Shown here in pieces: positions 31,013 through 40,019 of a stretch of DNA of 64,000 nt. The notes under the pieces were generated by a model. The model saw only the letters and a program-made list of their open reading frames with translations. It did not search any database and had not been told where the DNA came from. The stretch is from assembly GCA_965153355.1 (NCBI GenBank), contig OZ231126.1, positions 28,458,001-28,522,000 on the forward strand. Direction: 5' to 3'. How positions within the stretch are numbered: the first letter of the stretch is position 1; each line of letters opens with the position of its first letter. This stretch comes from Flaccisagitta enflata. Its lineage: Eukaryota > Chaetognatha > Sagittoidea > Aphragmophora. The position numbers were made by a program, and so were the translations under genes.

Positions 31013-33238
31013 AAGAGAGAAAGAGAGAGACAGACAGACAGAGAGAGACAGACAGAGAGAGACAGAGAGAGACACACAGACAGACACACAGCCAGACAGA
31101 GTATGAGCAAGCAGGGTAAAATGCAAGTGATTTGAATGCTAGTGTCATTTTGACTCTTTTTTCACGTTACATAGGCCCAAAATCAGGATCAATAAAAAAC
31201 AAGGCCGGATACACGGCCACCATTTGCGGACGGGTGGGCAGGAGCGGAAATGCGCGTTTTCACACTTTTGGACTCGTGCTCACCGACCAACCGACCGACC
31301 GACCAACCGACGGACGGACGGACAAAGCCTCTTATAGAGTTGCGTGTCCGCAACTAATAATGATCTTTAGAAAAAAAAAAAGAATAATGTGAAAAAATAA
31401 ACAAGATTAAAAAAATCATAGCTCCAAAATTATTGATCGCACAGAATTCTGCTTGGCGTCATCAGAAAAAAAAAATTAGTTCTTTTTTAGCTATTAATTT
31501 CAAACGTAGCCCCGTCTACCTGAAAAGCAGGCCAACTTTCCCAAACGCCCCATGAGAAAAAGGGAAAATCCAATTCTGCCGTAGGTCTCAAAAAGCTTTT
31601 TTCCAAATTATGATCATGACCCTTCATTAGGGATATTTAGGGTAACAAAAGGGATTGGGGATGATGGAGTTAGGCTTAGGTTATGTAGGTTTCTCCTCAA
31701 GTATGCTTGAATTAAAGGTTTGCCTTAGCGGTATTTTTGGAAAAGAAAGATCGTCACATATAGCATTGCCATTTTCTTTTCATGTCAGGTAAGCATCTTA
31801 TTTTGTTTGTCTTTGATAAAGGATAGTTGTGAGCAATCCGGAGTAAACACCATTGAAAGCTTGCAAGGCTTTCATCCTTTATAAATTGGAGAATTCTGGC
31901 CTCCTTTTGTAAGGGCAATGTAGTTTCAACTTTCATAAGTTCAAATTTAGGCGTTGTGGCGATGAAAATTGTTGTATAGGTGCAGCATAATGGTTTTTAT
32001 TCTGCTAATACAAATCAAATGATGACCCTGACCCTCTATATCAAACAGGCAGCGGAGCATCCCGTATTCAGACGAGGATGCTGATAGAGAAGCGGCGTCG
32101 AATTTGTTGGTGGCCATGGCCAAAGCCGCCAGCAAATCGCCGCGTCGAGAACTCATCTTCGATCCATTTCCGAAGATCGTGGACCCAGCCAATCCAGATC
32201 AATTCGTTTTCCATCCCAAATGTCCGTATTTCGAGGCCGCCGCCGAACTCATCGAAACCATCAAAGGTAGTGTGGGAAAGTGAAACTTTTTAGTCTGTTT
32301 TTCATTGTGGAGTTAGTGTATGACGCAGTATGTAAATATTTGTCAGTGAAGTAGATCTGATGGTGTTATGATTTGTGAGTTTTATACAATGTCGCTATGA
32401 GGCTGCTGAACACAAGTCATTAACAAACAGCGACATTTAAGCAATAGCTTTTAGCCTATTCCGGTTTTTCTAGCCAAAAAAACAGCATTCAAACCCATAA
32501 AAATCTTCACTTCCCCTGTCTATCAAAGGAAGAAAACTCGATCAATCGTCTCAGCAGGAATACGCGGACAGAGAAGAGTTAATTATTTCCGCGTTATTCC
32601 GTTGGATCGTACATTCCAACCCTACGCCTCTCGTCAAGCTACCTAAAGAGGAGCGGCTGTCCTTCATGAGAACGCCCCATCAATTCTCCCTGTTGGATAA
32701 TAAATCGTCAAAGGCTTTTCACGATTTGCGGAAATTGCATGGCAGCGAGTTCGCATTTCACGGATCTCCATTCGAAAATTGGCACAGCATCCTGCGCAAC
32801 GGCCTTTATAACGCCAGCGGCACGCGATTCCAACTTCATGGCGCCGCTTATGGTCCCGGTATCTATCTCAGTCCCTCAGCCGATATGGCTTTCCATTATT
32901 CGGGGATCGCAACTCGTCGTGAAAGTTTGCCAACATATCGTCGAAGGGACGAAGCGTATCTGCACTCGCGGAACCTCCTTTGCTACGACAGCCTCCATTG
33001 CATCGCTTTGTGCGAAGTGATCAAGTCGCAAAACATCAATCGAATGACGGAGAACGTTTGGGTGTTTCCCAGTGGCGACAATATCATCGCCCGATTCCTC
33101 TTTGTCTACCAGGGTCAGCAACTGGCCATTCAGGGCGTGAAGACAACCGTGCCAGAATATGCAGGGCTTCTTCGGCAAGCAGTTGATCGATACGAGGAAG
33201 CCTCCAATGACAATCACCGCCAAAATGGAGAAATGTAA
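23510..33238 (+). CDS. PARP6/PARP8-like mono-ADP-ribosyltransferase (six exons, 5' incomplete)
   Basis: Six segments join in phase: 23516-23654 (or from ATG 23510), 23855-23991, 24135-24270, 24387-25103, 28448-28553, 32049-32266 and then the last exon 32529-33238, with GT and AG at every junction; the first segment is less certain. In order: a UBA-like segment (LLSRLMNMGFEWQTSLNALH); a Q-rich then Ser/Thr-rich region with 9-residue repeats; the PARP6/8 signature DGFLSHIYHFAHQRLLTLNE followed by a Cys cluster C-x2-C ... C-x4-C; the helical stretch NLLVAMAKAASKSPRRELIF; and a complete catalytic domain. That domain has FHGSPFENWHSILRNGL (NAD-binding His), AAYGPGIYLS (Tyr) and IALCEVI. The position of the PARP1 polymerising Glu appears to be Phe (RFLFVY), which fits mono-ADP-ribosylation. 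The RWD-like N-terminus known in vertebrate PARP6 was not found. Introns 4 and 5 are swollen by repeats. Confidence 0.85.
23516..23654 (+). CDS. PARP6/8-like, candidate exon 1
   Basis: Preceded by a GCAAATGCAG acceptor and ending ...GAT ACT T|GTGAGT, phase 1. It encodes ESQPRTTEVTSQLQEILEN... and ends DNTMDDT. The leftover T joins AC of the next exon to give Tyr. An ATG at 23510 in the same frame could instead be the start. Least certain of the exons, because it shows no recognisable domain. Confidence 0.5.
23855..23991 (+). CDS. PARP6/8-like, exon 2 (UBA-like start)
   Basis: Acceptor GTCTTTCAG, donor CAA|GTAAGT, ends in phase 0. It encodes NPVGAMGSEEILTRQG and then MLLSRLMNMGFEWQTSLNAL. The MGF loop between two short helices is the UBA hallmark. 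Confidence 0.7.
24135..24270 (+). CDS. PARP6/8-like, exon 3 (UBA-like end)
   Basis: Acceptor TTTCAAATAG, donor CAGT|GTAAGT, phase 1. It encodes VCKNNQLHNLALDVLQAWFE, which can form the third UBA helix, then a short acidic stretch VNDDAMMG. Confidence 0.7.
24387..25103 (+). CDS. PARP6/8-like, exon 4 (Ser/Thr repeats and PARP6 motif)
   Basis: Acceptor GATTTCAG, donor GAGTTCT|GTAAGT, phase 1, 717 bp. It starts NAIETDDNSQQQHQQQS, then a low-complexity region of D-S-L-E-P-R-S-T style repeats. The last four units are exactly 27 bp long (ANSLVSCST, ANSLKPSFT, PDSLEFCPT). It ends with DGFLSHIYHFAHQRLLTLNEF, which matches the PARP6 block before the Cys cluster. The final T supplies the first base of Cys TGT. 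Confidence 0.85.
25110..25250 (+). repeat. GAA microsatellite in PARP intron 4
   Basis: Starts a few bases after the exon 4 donor and runs up to the second giant element. Confidence 0.95.
25255..27378. mobile_element. family A-related giant element with ACATACTT array, copy 2, in PARP intron 4
   Basis: Same plan as 21632-23485: CAACAGGCCAACAGTCGCGTGC, ACACAAAACTACACAACTTC, ACATACTT array (25300-26960), ATAACGTCTGTCCCAAAAAA, TACCCAAAAA units (27060-27310), then TGACCGACACGGCAGGTAGA and a decayed ATGCACGCTACTCAAAA end. Confidence 0.7.
25300..26960 (+). repeat. ACATACTT satellite array, copy 2
   Basis: About 1.65 kb of ACATACTT and TACA repeats, longer than copy 1 and internally rearranged. 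Confidence 0.95.
27380..27486 (+). repeat. GAA microsatellite, left of a foldback insertion
   Basis: The GAA run stops at the foldback boundary 27487 and resumes at 28237, so one microsatellite was split. Confidence 0.9.
27487..28236. mobile_element. 750-bp foldback element (CCAGGAACAAACC family) in PARP intron 4
   Basis: Ends CACGCATCCCAGGAACAAAC and its complement GTTTGTTCCTGGGATGCGTG. Inverted arms extend about 130 bp (AACCCTCTAGGCATGTTGT against ACAACATGCCTAGGGGGTT; TTGGCTTGGAAATTTAG against CTATATTTCCAAGCCGATT). The same family is at 56693-57507. It is inserted in GAA repeats, which hides the target duplication. Confidence 0.8.
28237..28422 (+). repeat. GAA then CAA microsatellites before PARP exon 5
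   Basis: GAA (28237-28361), a CAGACAG spacer, then about 18 CAA units (28367-28422), ending 25 bp before the exon 5 acceptor. Confidence 0.95.
28448..28553 (+). CDS. PARP6/8-like, exon 5 (Cys cluster)
   Basis: Acceptor TTTTTTCTGCAG, donor CAAAG|GTAAAA, phase 2. It encodes VICDRPHLFLPDTPLLKPTV then CLRPTCVTM. With the Cys completed across the junction this gives C-x2-C and C-x4-C, matching the Cys pattern of vertebrate PARP6. The last residues (QNIRQ) do not match the family, so the donor or a small extra exon could be different. Confidence 0.85.
28575..28975. mobile_element. 401-bp TA-flanked hairpin MITE, copy 1, in PARP intron 5
   Basis: TA on both sides (28573-28574, 28976-28977). Arms AAGGTGTGAACCCCCTGAAA / AACTGTAGCACCCCC face GGGGGGGTGCTACAGTTTTA / GGGGGGTTCACATCTTATAT. 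The inner arms CACCAGAGCGATTTT and AAATCGCTCTAGTGG pair too, so the whole element folds. Copies at 37995-38383 and 63416-63795. Confidence 0.8.
29000..29330. other. PARP intron 5, no feature seen
   Basis: AT-rich intronic sequence. Confidence 0.4.
29334..29566 (-). mobile_element. family A element, full length, in PARP intron 5
   Basis: Minus strand: TAGTCACGGACATGCGACTC, TACAACACCTTGCCATGTCA, a GTCCGTCCATCC run, then GTATCCGGCCTTGTTTT at the low-coordinate end. The 4-bp run has shifted to GATG/CATC units. Confidence 0.75.
29805..30009 (-). mobile_element. family A element, short copy of the 1.5-kb type
   Basis: Low end AACAAGGCCAACACCCATAA then GTTGCGTGCGAGACA; high end TAGAGTCGATTGCACGCGACTAAAAA. 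The core contains AATGACTTAGCATGACTTAT units, the complement of the AAGTCATT repeats in 2795-4323. This is the unexpanded relative of that element. Confidence 0.75.
30368..30460. mobile_element. 93-bp hairpin MITE
   Basis: AAGGGGTTTTCGCATTGGG on the left and the complement of CCTAATGCGACAACCCCTT on the right, with ATCGAGATATT and its partner inside. Nearly the whole unit is palindromic. No second copy was found in the window. Confidence 0.6.
30824..31092 (+). repeat. GA microsatellite
   Basis: About 270 bp of GA with CAGA interruptions, in PARP intron 5. Confidence 0.95.
31197..31357 (-). mobile_element. family A element, short copy, in PARP intron 5
   Basis: AACAAGGCCGGATACACGGC, GGGTGGGCAGGAGCGG, the run ACCGACCGACCGACC, and the palindromic end GAGTTGCGTGTCCGCAACTA, where both strands of the palindrome have changed together (GTTGCG...CGCAAC). 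Closest relative is 55302-55501. Confidence 0.75.
31360..32048. other. end of PARP intron 5
   Basis: No gene. The stretch 31890-31938 is an inverted copy of 34988-35039. Confidence 0.5.
32049..32266 (+). CDS. PARP6/8-like, exon 6
   Basis: Acceptor TCAAACAG, chosen because GCAG four bases later would break the phase. Donor ATCAAAG|GTAGTG, phase 1. It encodes DEDADREAASNLLVAMAKAA, SKSPRRELIFDPFPKIVDPA and FHPKCPYFEAAAELIETIK, aligned by eye to the PARP6 stretch between the Cys cluster and the catalytic domain. Confidence 0.88.
32529..33238 (+). CDS. PARP6/8-like, last exon (catalytic domain)
   Basis: Acceptor CTGTCTATCAAAG, then GA completes a Gly codon and the frame runs to TAA at 33236. It encodes RWIVHSNPTPLVKLPKEERL, FHGSPFENWHSILRNGLYNA, QLHGAAYGPGIYLSPSADMA, HCIALCEVI and WVFPSGDNIIARFLFVYQ, a full H-Y-F type ART domain. 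About 18 residues usual just before RWI are missing, so a small skipped exon is possible. The nearest AATAAA is at about 33815. Confidence 0.9.
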
Positions 33239-33239
33239 T

Positions 33240-34700
33240 AGCTTTTAACTTTTTGATTGAATGTAGTGGTTCAAATGGAAGAAGATTTTTATTACACTTA
33301 GGGTTGTAAAATGATAATCTATGACACTCTAACTTAGAGTCTAATCAGAATTTGACTCTACTTATTGGCATTCTGCGACTTTATCTTCGATCGAAGTTAT
33401 TTTCCTATTGATTTTTTGACAAAAATTTCTCTTAGGTATGTGGGAGCTTTTGACCGCTTCCGATTTGGTAGGTGGGATAGCGACTAGTGTTTGAACTGCA
33501 AAGCTGAAGCGGGAGCGGAAGCAGTGGAAGCGGCATAAAAACCAACTGCTTCCCCCATCCCTAGTTTCTTGTACAACTGATACTTTCGTTCTTAGATTCA
33601 GGAGCTAACAATGGCGAAAAAACAAAAAACAAATCGGATTCCATTTTTTGATCGAGGATTGCCCAGTAACTAAAAAGGATAAACCCATGATGATTTTAAA
33701 GAGCTTCAAAAAATTTTTCATTTGAGCTCTCACAGGACATTGTAACTTCAAAATTTTAGAAGTTATAATGCTTTAAAGATAACCACTTAACAATCTCAAA
33801 TCTTTTCAGAGTAATAAATTATAAATTGATATAACTTGTAAACAAGGAGAAATCGTGAATTCTGCTTGGTTTCATCATGTGGAAGATTCAGAATACTTCA
33901 TTTTTACCTTGAATTTCATGCCATTCATTTTGTTTCTTGTCTTTAGAATATTAAAGAGAGAAAGTGTCATGTTGTCAGGCGCAAGAATCTACCTTTTTTG
34001 GCAATCAAGAAAATGGATGTTGATCTTCAATCTTATGTCATTTGGAAACGACTTAAACAACAACAAATTATTGCTTGGTCTAGATTTGTAGACTTGAAGA
34101 GTTGAGGCTTTTTAAAATGCCCGTGGATTTTTAGTTAAAAGTATAAGCAGTTTACAGTCAAATGATAGAAAACTGACCGTCCGGTTTTTATTTTGGCCAT
34201 TTTTAGTTCCTGTAACAGGCTGCAAAAAGAAAGCGAGAACGTCCAAAAGTGTTTGTTAGAAAGATAAAAAAAAGTGTTTTGTCCATGAAGACTTTTTTTT
34301 TTCTTTTGCAATTTGAGTTACGGAATTACAAAACAATGGATCAACGGAAGGATTTTCGTCTCTCTTGGTCTGGAAACAAAGATTGATAACTGATATTGAT
34401 GAGCCTCAGTAGCGTCGTGTTAGATGGTGCTGTTGGAACTGCCATGGCATTGGCAGCCCTCGGAGTTCAGCCATAGGACATAGATTTAAGGCTGCCTTTG
34501 TGGCCACTGGCCAGAGGCAGTGACGAAGATGGCATTTTGGAAGAGCATCAAAAATAACATATATACGCACCTACCCACTGACCAAATAACCAACCGACAA
34601 AGGGGAGTTAAAAGAGTCACAGTCATTCGAATGAAACGAAAAAAAAAGTTATTTAATGTGACAAATGATGAACCCCTCATTTTTCCCTCTTGCCTCTTCA
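33240..34700. other. 3' flank of the PARP gene
   Basis: No clear second gene. GAAGCGGGAGCGGAAGC at about 33505 resembles the hexamer array at 35.9 kb. The motif TTTCATTTGAGCTC with ATTTTAGAAGTTATAA at about 33715-33765 marks a decayed copy of the 48764-49731 foldback family. Confidence 0.4.
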
Positions 34701-34706
34701 AGTCAC

Positions 34707-34781
34707 ACACACACTCACGCACACACACACACACACACACACACCCAAACACACACGCACGCATGCACTCACTCACTCACA

Positions 34782-34821
<40 letters not shown>
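34707..34821 (+). repeat. CA microsatellite
   Basis: CA units with CACTCACT interruptions. Confidence 0.95.
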
Positions 34822-34822
<1 letters not shown>

Positions 34823-35109
34823 CCGGAGCATCTTAAATGCGCATCTTTCAACTGTGATGAATGGACCGAAGGAAGGACAATACAAGGGACGGTTCACATG
34901 AAGGGCAAAACCTCTTTGAAAATGGAAATGTAAACAGTTTAGCCTCACTGACCAAAGTTAAGCCTTTTATTGAAGTTGCCTAATTGCCTACGAAAGTTGA
35001 AACAACATTGCCCTTACAAAAGGAGGCCAGAATTCTCTTTGTTATAATTTATAAACTTTTTATCGTTGTATAAACTCCATGACCTTTGATGGAATATGAA
35101 ATTCAATTT

Positions 35110-35114
<5 letters not shown>

Positions 35115-35145
<31 letters not shown>

Positions 35146-35166
35146 ACTTACTCATTCTCTCTCTCT
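35115..35166 (+). repeat. CT microsatellite
   Basis: Short CT run in otherwise AT-rich sequence. 34930-35550 holds nothing else recognisable apart from the short inverted copy at 34988-35039. Confidence 0.9.
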
Positions 35167-35555
35167 TACCCCTTTTCTTTCTTATGAATACACCAATGAA
35201 CACCTGTGCAAGTCACATGATTCTTTTGGCATAGAATCAATTCTGAGTGAACAATGAACTTCCTGAAAGAAATTGATCTCTTTCAGGAACAGTTGGTTAG
35301 TTAGTTAGAAAGGAGCAAGACTAATACACCTTAAAACCTGATTTCATATTATTTGAAAAATAAAAGTAAGTGGATGATACAGTAATGTCATAAATAGATA
35401 TATAAATTCAAGAAAAAATAATTTCAAAGATTAGTTGAAGGGTATAAAATAAAAGATTCTTTCATAAATAAAGACAAAATAATTGTTTAAACTCATTGCA
35501 ATAACTAATGACAGCTAACAAATTATATCAATATTCATATTATTGATATATTTTT

Positions 35556-35743
35556 TAGTCGCGTGCTACGCGACTCTACACCCCGCTTTGTTGGTCCGTC
35601 GGTCCGTCGGTCCGTCACACTTTACTTTTTTGGCATTTATGGGGTTTTTGGCTATACCGCTCCTGCCCAAATGCTCCACTGACCTCAAATATGGCCCCTG
35701 CCCACCCGCACGCGACTGGGGTAGCGGTGTATCCGGCCTTGTT
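35556..35743 (+). mobile_element. family A element, reference-quality full-length copy
   Basis: All family parts are in order: TAGTCGCGTGCTACGCGACT, CTACACCCCGCTTTGTTGGT, CCGTCGGTCCGTCGGTCCGT, CACACTTTACTTTTTTGGCA, ACCGCTCCTGCCCAAATGCT, GACCTCAAATATGGCCCCTG, CCCACCCGCACGCGACTGGG, GTATCCGGCCTTGTT. 188 bp. No coding capacity and no terminal inverted repeat beyond the shared CGCACGCGACT. Confidence 0.85.
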
Positions 35744-35847
35744 ATTATTTTTCATACTTCCTTATTTGATCTCCTCTTTTTTTTATATTAAAAAACTTAT
35801 TGTATAACTTAAATGAATATTGTAGTGAAATATTCAACAATGTAGAA

Positions 35848-36018
35848 GCGAAAGCGGAAGCGGAAGCGGAAGCGGAAACGGAAGCTATGCCTTCTAAAAT
35901 AGTGGAAGCGGAAGCAGAAGCGGAAGCTATGCTTTTTGAAATGGTGGAAGCGGAAGCGGAAACGGAAGCTGTCAATTCTTAAATAAGCCTTTTGGAAGCG
36001 GAAGCGGAAGCTATCCAA
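35848..36018 (+). repeat. GGAAGC hexamer repeats in three blocks
   Basis: Four to five GGAAGC units per block, separated by CTATGCCTTCTAAAATAGT-like spacers, so a higher-order unit of about 60 bp exists. The Glu-Ala open frame is probably a repeat translation. Confidence 0.85.
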
Positions 36019-36492
36019 AAATCTACCGCTTCTGCATCTCTAGTAAAAACATTCCTCATGGAAATCACTGCAAAATTACCAGAACAATCTCATCACCTTC
36101 AAATTCTTACCAAATCTATATGATGATAGATAATCATATGCAAATTTTATGGCTAAAAAGCTTATGAAAAGTTCTTCAATTAGCCCATGGATTTCGAATG
36201 ATTTTGTAAAGGTGAATGTCTTAAAATTTAAACTTAAGTTATGGAAAAATTGATACCTGGGCATTGCTGGCTAGTGGTCAGAAGGTAATAAAGTTTTATA
36301 CAAGCAACCCGGTTGGGGCAAAATATGGAGATTGATGTGGACCTTAACAGGAAATACTTACATTATACTAATATGAGGGATTCATTTTGTTTCTCACCAT
36401 TCACCAACAGTAATGAAGATTCTACATCGAAACATAAGGGTTGGAAGAGGCAGTGATGAAGAAGACATTTTGGCCAGGGCAATTGAGCCCAA

Positions 36493-36580
36493 AACAAGGC
36501 CGGATACACGGCAATCCAGTCGCGGACGGTTGGGCAGGAGCGGTTAGAAAACCGCTCGGAATTCAACAAAATTCGAAATA
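36493..36580 (-). mobile_element. family A element, truncated
   Basis: AACAAGGCCGGATACACGGC, AATCCAGTCGCGGACGGTTG, GGCAGGAGCGG, GAAAACCGCTCGGAATTCAA; the palindromic end is missing. Confidence 0.65.
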
Positions 36581-36932
36581 CGAAAAGGGAGAGCCACAAC
36601 TCAATTACAAGAGGCTTATTTGTAGCCAGTTGTTTACTTCATCATGGCTGACTTCCCGAGTTGGTTGTCCTGACGAGGATTATCATAAAATCAAGTGACA
36701 GCGCAAACGCAGGGAGAATGTAATTATCGATAAACGAGAGGTGAGTCAAATCAAAATGAGAGGCAAATAAGCTCGTAAGTGACAGGTTTCAATTACTTCC
36801 CCTGTACTGTCCTGCCGCAACTCATACTCAGCCTATCGTCTCGCAACTCATAATCGGGTTAAAACTGTTACACTGCCATTTTCCATCACTGGGAAAAAAA
36901 TGTCAGTTTTAATTTATCGACTGCCCTCGTCC

Positions 36933-36933
<1 letters not shown>

Positions 36934-36975
<42 letters not shown>
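36934..36975 (+). repeat. CT microsatellite
   Basis: About 20 CT units. Confidence 0.95.
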
Positions 36976-36979
<4 letters not shown>

Positions 36980-37254
36980 TGCAACTGCTTGAGGGTTAGA
37001 GACTGGATGCCACATAGGGGACATGATGGTGAAAAGCGATGGTAGCTTGCAAAAAGGTCTAGTTACGACTCTGGACACAAGCATTGGTTGAGTAGGATGA
37101 CCAAACAGGATGATGGCCTTTTCCATTACTGGTCTTTGATGATGTCACAGACAATTTGTCATATTGCTGTCACTCGCGAATGACCGGCGAGAAAGTAAGT
37201 CCTTTCATTTCATGCACATACAGACACGTCACGTCACTGAAAAAACAGGTCGCC

Positions 37255-37730
37255 CAAGAGCAATATGTGGTCAGCGATCCCCGTTGCCCTGCTCTGCATG
37301 ATTGTGAAAGGGAGTGAGAGGAAGCAGGGCAGCAGCTCTGAAATGGATGAAGTCCTGTAGAACAGAGGGGGACTTTTGTTCGCCCGTCCGTCCGCCCCCC
37401 CAGGCCCTCACAGCCCTGAAATTTGCCCTCTCAGGCCTGAAATCTGCCCACTCAAAGGAATCTGAGAGGACAGATTTCAGGCCTGAGAGGGCAGAATATA
37501 GACCTGAGAAGGCAGATTCAAGGCGAAAGAGGGCAGATTTCAGGCCTGAGAGGGCAGATTTCAGGCCTGAGAGGGCAGATTTCAGGCCTGAGAGGGCAGA
37601 TTTCAGGCCTGTAAAGGCCTGCAGGGGATGGACGGAAAGACAAACGGACAAATGGACAAACGGACAAACAAAAGTCCCCCTGTATTCTACAAGACTTCGT
37701 CCCCTTCGGCGCCGCTGCCCAAAAAAGAAA
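37255..37730. mobile_element. family B composite, both boxes clear
   Basis: Left box, inverted: GCGATCCCCGTTGCCCTGC (about 37275), AGCAGGGCAGCAGCTC, ATGAAGTCCTGTAGAACAGA, GGGGGACTTTTGTTCGCCCG (to about 37390). Right box: ACAAACAAAAGTCCCCCTGT, ATTCTACAAGACTTCGTCCC, CTTCGGCGCCGCTGCCC (37660-37722). Core 37440-37620 is the 21-bp array TTTCAGGCCTGAGAGGGCAGA. Confidence 0.75.
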
Positions 37731-37869
37731 GACCGAAACTTCTTTTTCATTCGATGGAAACTGCCACTTGACTTTGTGTCCTCTCTTCTTTCTTTGACCC
37801 AGGGCCACAGTCTTGCCGATTATTTGTCACAACGACCATGAAGATGACCGTGCTGACCTTTTTGAAAAA

Positions 37870-37871
<2 letters not shown>

Positions 37872-37945
<74 letters not shown>

Positions 37946-37953
37946 GAGAGAGC
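37872..37953 (+). repeat. GA microsatellite
   Basis: About 40 GA units ending 42 bp before a hairpin MITE. Confidence 0.95.
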
Positions 37954-37994
37954 AGACCGGCGTGGCGGACTCACAAAGAGTAGTGCAACCAGTA

Positions 37995-38383
37995 CACATG
38001 GACGCAAAATACAAGGTGTGGAGGCGCCAAAAGTTTTAGCATACCCCCCACAGACAATTCAGCTTGTTCAAATCTTTTATTTAAAGTTGTTTTGAGTACC
38101 TATGGGGAATATAAATGGCGTCATCAGAATGATTTTTGAATTTTTAACTAGAACCCCCATAATTCGCCCTTTTCTACCTTTTTTTTCAGATTTTGGCGGG
38201 TAGCTATTTTAGAGACAAAAAGGGTAAATTTGAAGGTTCACGACAGAACTTCAAAAATTGCTCTGATGACGCCATTTATATACCCCTTAGGTACTTAAAA
38301 CAACTTAGAGCTCAATAGTTTTGGCTAAAGGGGGGTATGCTAAAACTTTTGCGCCTCCACACCTTGTATTTTGCGTCCGTGTG
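37995..38383. mobile_element. 389-bp TA-flanked hairpin MITE, copy 2
   Basis: TA at 37993-37994 and 38384-38385. The arms are nearly perfect over about 54 bp: CACATGGACGCAAAATACAA, GGTGTGGAGGCGCCAAAAGT, TTTAGCATACCCCCC against the complement of the right end. Inner arms GGCGTCATCAGAATGATTTT / AAATTGCTCTGATGACGCC also pair. Confidence 0.85.
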
Positions 38384-38637
38384 TAGTGTTTCTTCACGCT
38401 TACGCCTTTTTTTCGTAGCACCACCCAATGGGGCATCAGCAATGACTACTTGCAGGAGAATTGCCAAGCAGAAAAAAAGCTTTAATTGCTCTATATGAAT
38501 TAAACAACTACATTTTCCTTTTACACAGAGCTTTTCTGAAGGCACTTCAGCTTCCTGAGTCAGGAATCCTGACCACGAATTATTACCGCTAGAAAAATCG
38601 ATTTGCTTATATTTCTTGACTTCATTAACTGGTCATA

Positions 38638-39104
38638 CTATCTTAGAAATAAAAAGGTTTCCGCACGATTACAAGTATATGTCAGACTAGAATTAACGAA
38701 TCATCAAAAAATTGGTGAGATTATTGAAGCCCTGCAAATTTGCAAGCAATCTAAGCAAACTGCATCTCTCTAACTCAATGCATTCAAAAGTTATTCAACC
38801 TTCAATGGAATGTTTCAATTTTGTTTTTGCTACACCTAAATAAATTTGTTGAATCTCTATGGACCCTTTAAATCTAAACGCAGCAAAAGAAAAGATCAAG
38901 AAAATCCCTAGAATGGTCTGGAATGCTGTCACTTCAGAGTACTTTGGGAAGCCCTTTAAACTACCTCTCTGATGAATAGTGGCGGTGATTCAGTCAAAGG
39001 AGGCTAACATAAGATATTCATGGATTTGCAATTGATTTGTGTTCATTTTTATGTCAATAAATAAATTAATGTTACTGGTGGAAACCTTTTTATTTCTAAG
39101 ATAG
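38638..39104. mobile_element. Tc1/mariner-like relic, copy 1 (467 bp)
   Basis: TA on both sides (38636-38637, 39105-39106) with perfect 25-bp inverted ends starting CTATCTTAGAAATAAAAAGG. The interior is alignable to 61498-62088. The plus strand near 38920 keeps W-N-A-V-T-S-E-Y, a decayed Tc1 transposase C-terminus. Nonautonomous. Confidence 0.8.
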
Positions 39105-39109
39105 TATTG

Positions 39110-39800
39110 GTAAGTTGTGTCATGTGACTCAAGTCAATAAATTACGATTGTTGACAATACAGCATCACAACAAACAGTCACCGCAGCCAGAATCACGAAT
39201 TACCGTACAACGGACAGACAAATGGTGAAATGAAATGACAGATGGATGCAAAACTGGGATATCTGCTCTATGAAACGGAAGATAACAATGAAGAAGCTTT
39301 AATCTGTTGGCTAAATTGAATCTACCATGCCCGATGCTTGACATATCAGTCAAATCAAACATTACATTTTCAAGATCAAGCTTGACAGCAGATGACAGAT
39401 GAATGAATCATAACTTAACTGTATCGTCTTTCCATTCCCGCAGATTTGTCTCTTTTAACAGTTAAGACATCATCGATGCATAACCTACATCAAGACTCGG
39501 ACCAGTATTCCTCGGTAATTACTATTTCGTTTGCCCTAGAAAAGCATCTTTCTACATACCCCGCACTCTCCGGGGCTGCTGCCCAATTATGTAAATTAAG
39601 GAATGACAAAAACAAGTTCCGTCATTCGAATGTTTGTGGCAAAGGGAACCAAAAGAGTCTAATACTTCTTTATGACTACTGTTCTACTGCCTGCGCTGCC
39701 ACCTTTTCATATCCATTTCTGTTCTCACAACTCGAAACTTCCATCATCTTATTTTTTTTCAGGGGCTTTATCTCTCTCTGGATCCAAATCTAGACAAGGC
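39110..39800. other. no clear gene
   Basis: A 115-residue frame at 39446-39793 has no recognisable domain. CTCTCCGGGGCTGCTGCCCA at about 39567 resembles the family B box core. Confidence 0.3.
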
Positions 39801-40019
39801 CGAGACGCCTCCACCTTCTTTCAAAGCAACTAGAATAGACATTCCTTGACATCAACAACAACATAAACAACAAACCAAGCACACGCCGAGCATCGTTGTC
39901 CAGCAGCCACAAGGACCACTGCAGCAGCAACATCTTTCGCAGCTGCAGCAGCAACTGCATCGCCCATCGGACGCCATTAGAGTTCCAGGTGCTCAATATT
40001 GAATGATATTAATCAAAAG

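Noticed and set aside
35800-35982. Glu/Ala-rich protein
   Set aside because: GGAAGC hexamer array; the reverse strand gives equally open Arg/Phe-rich frames.
39446-39793. 115-residue frame
   Set aside because: No motif, and part of it overlaps a possible family B box remnant.
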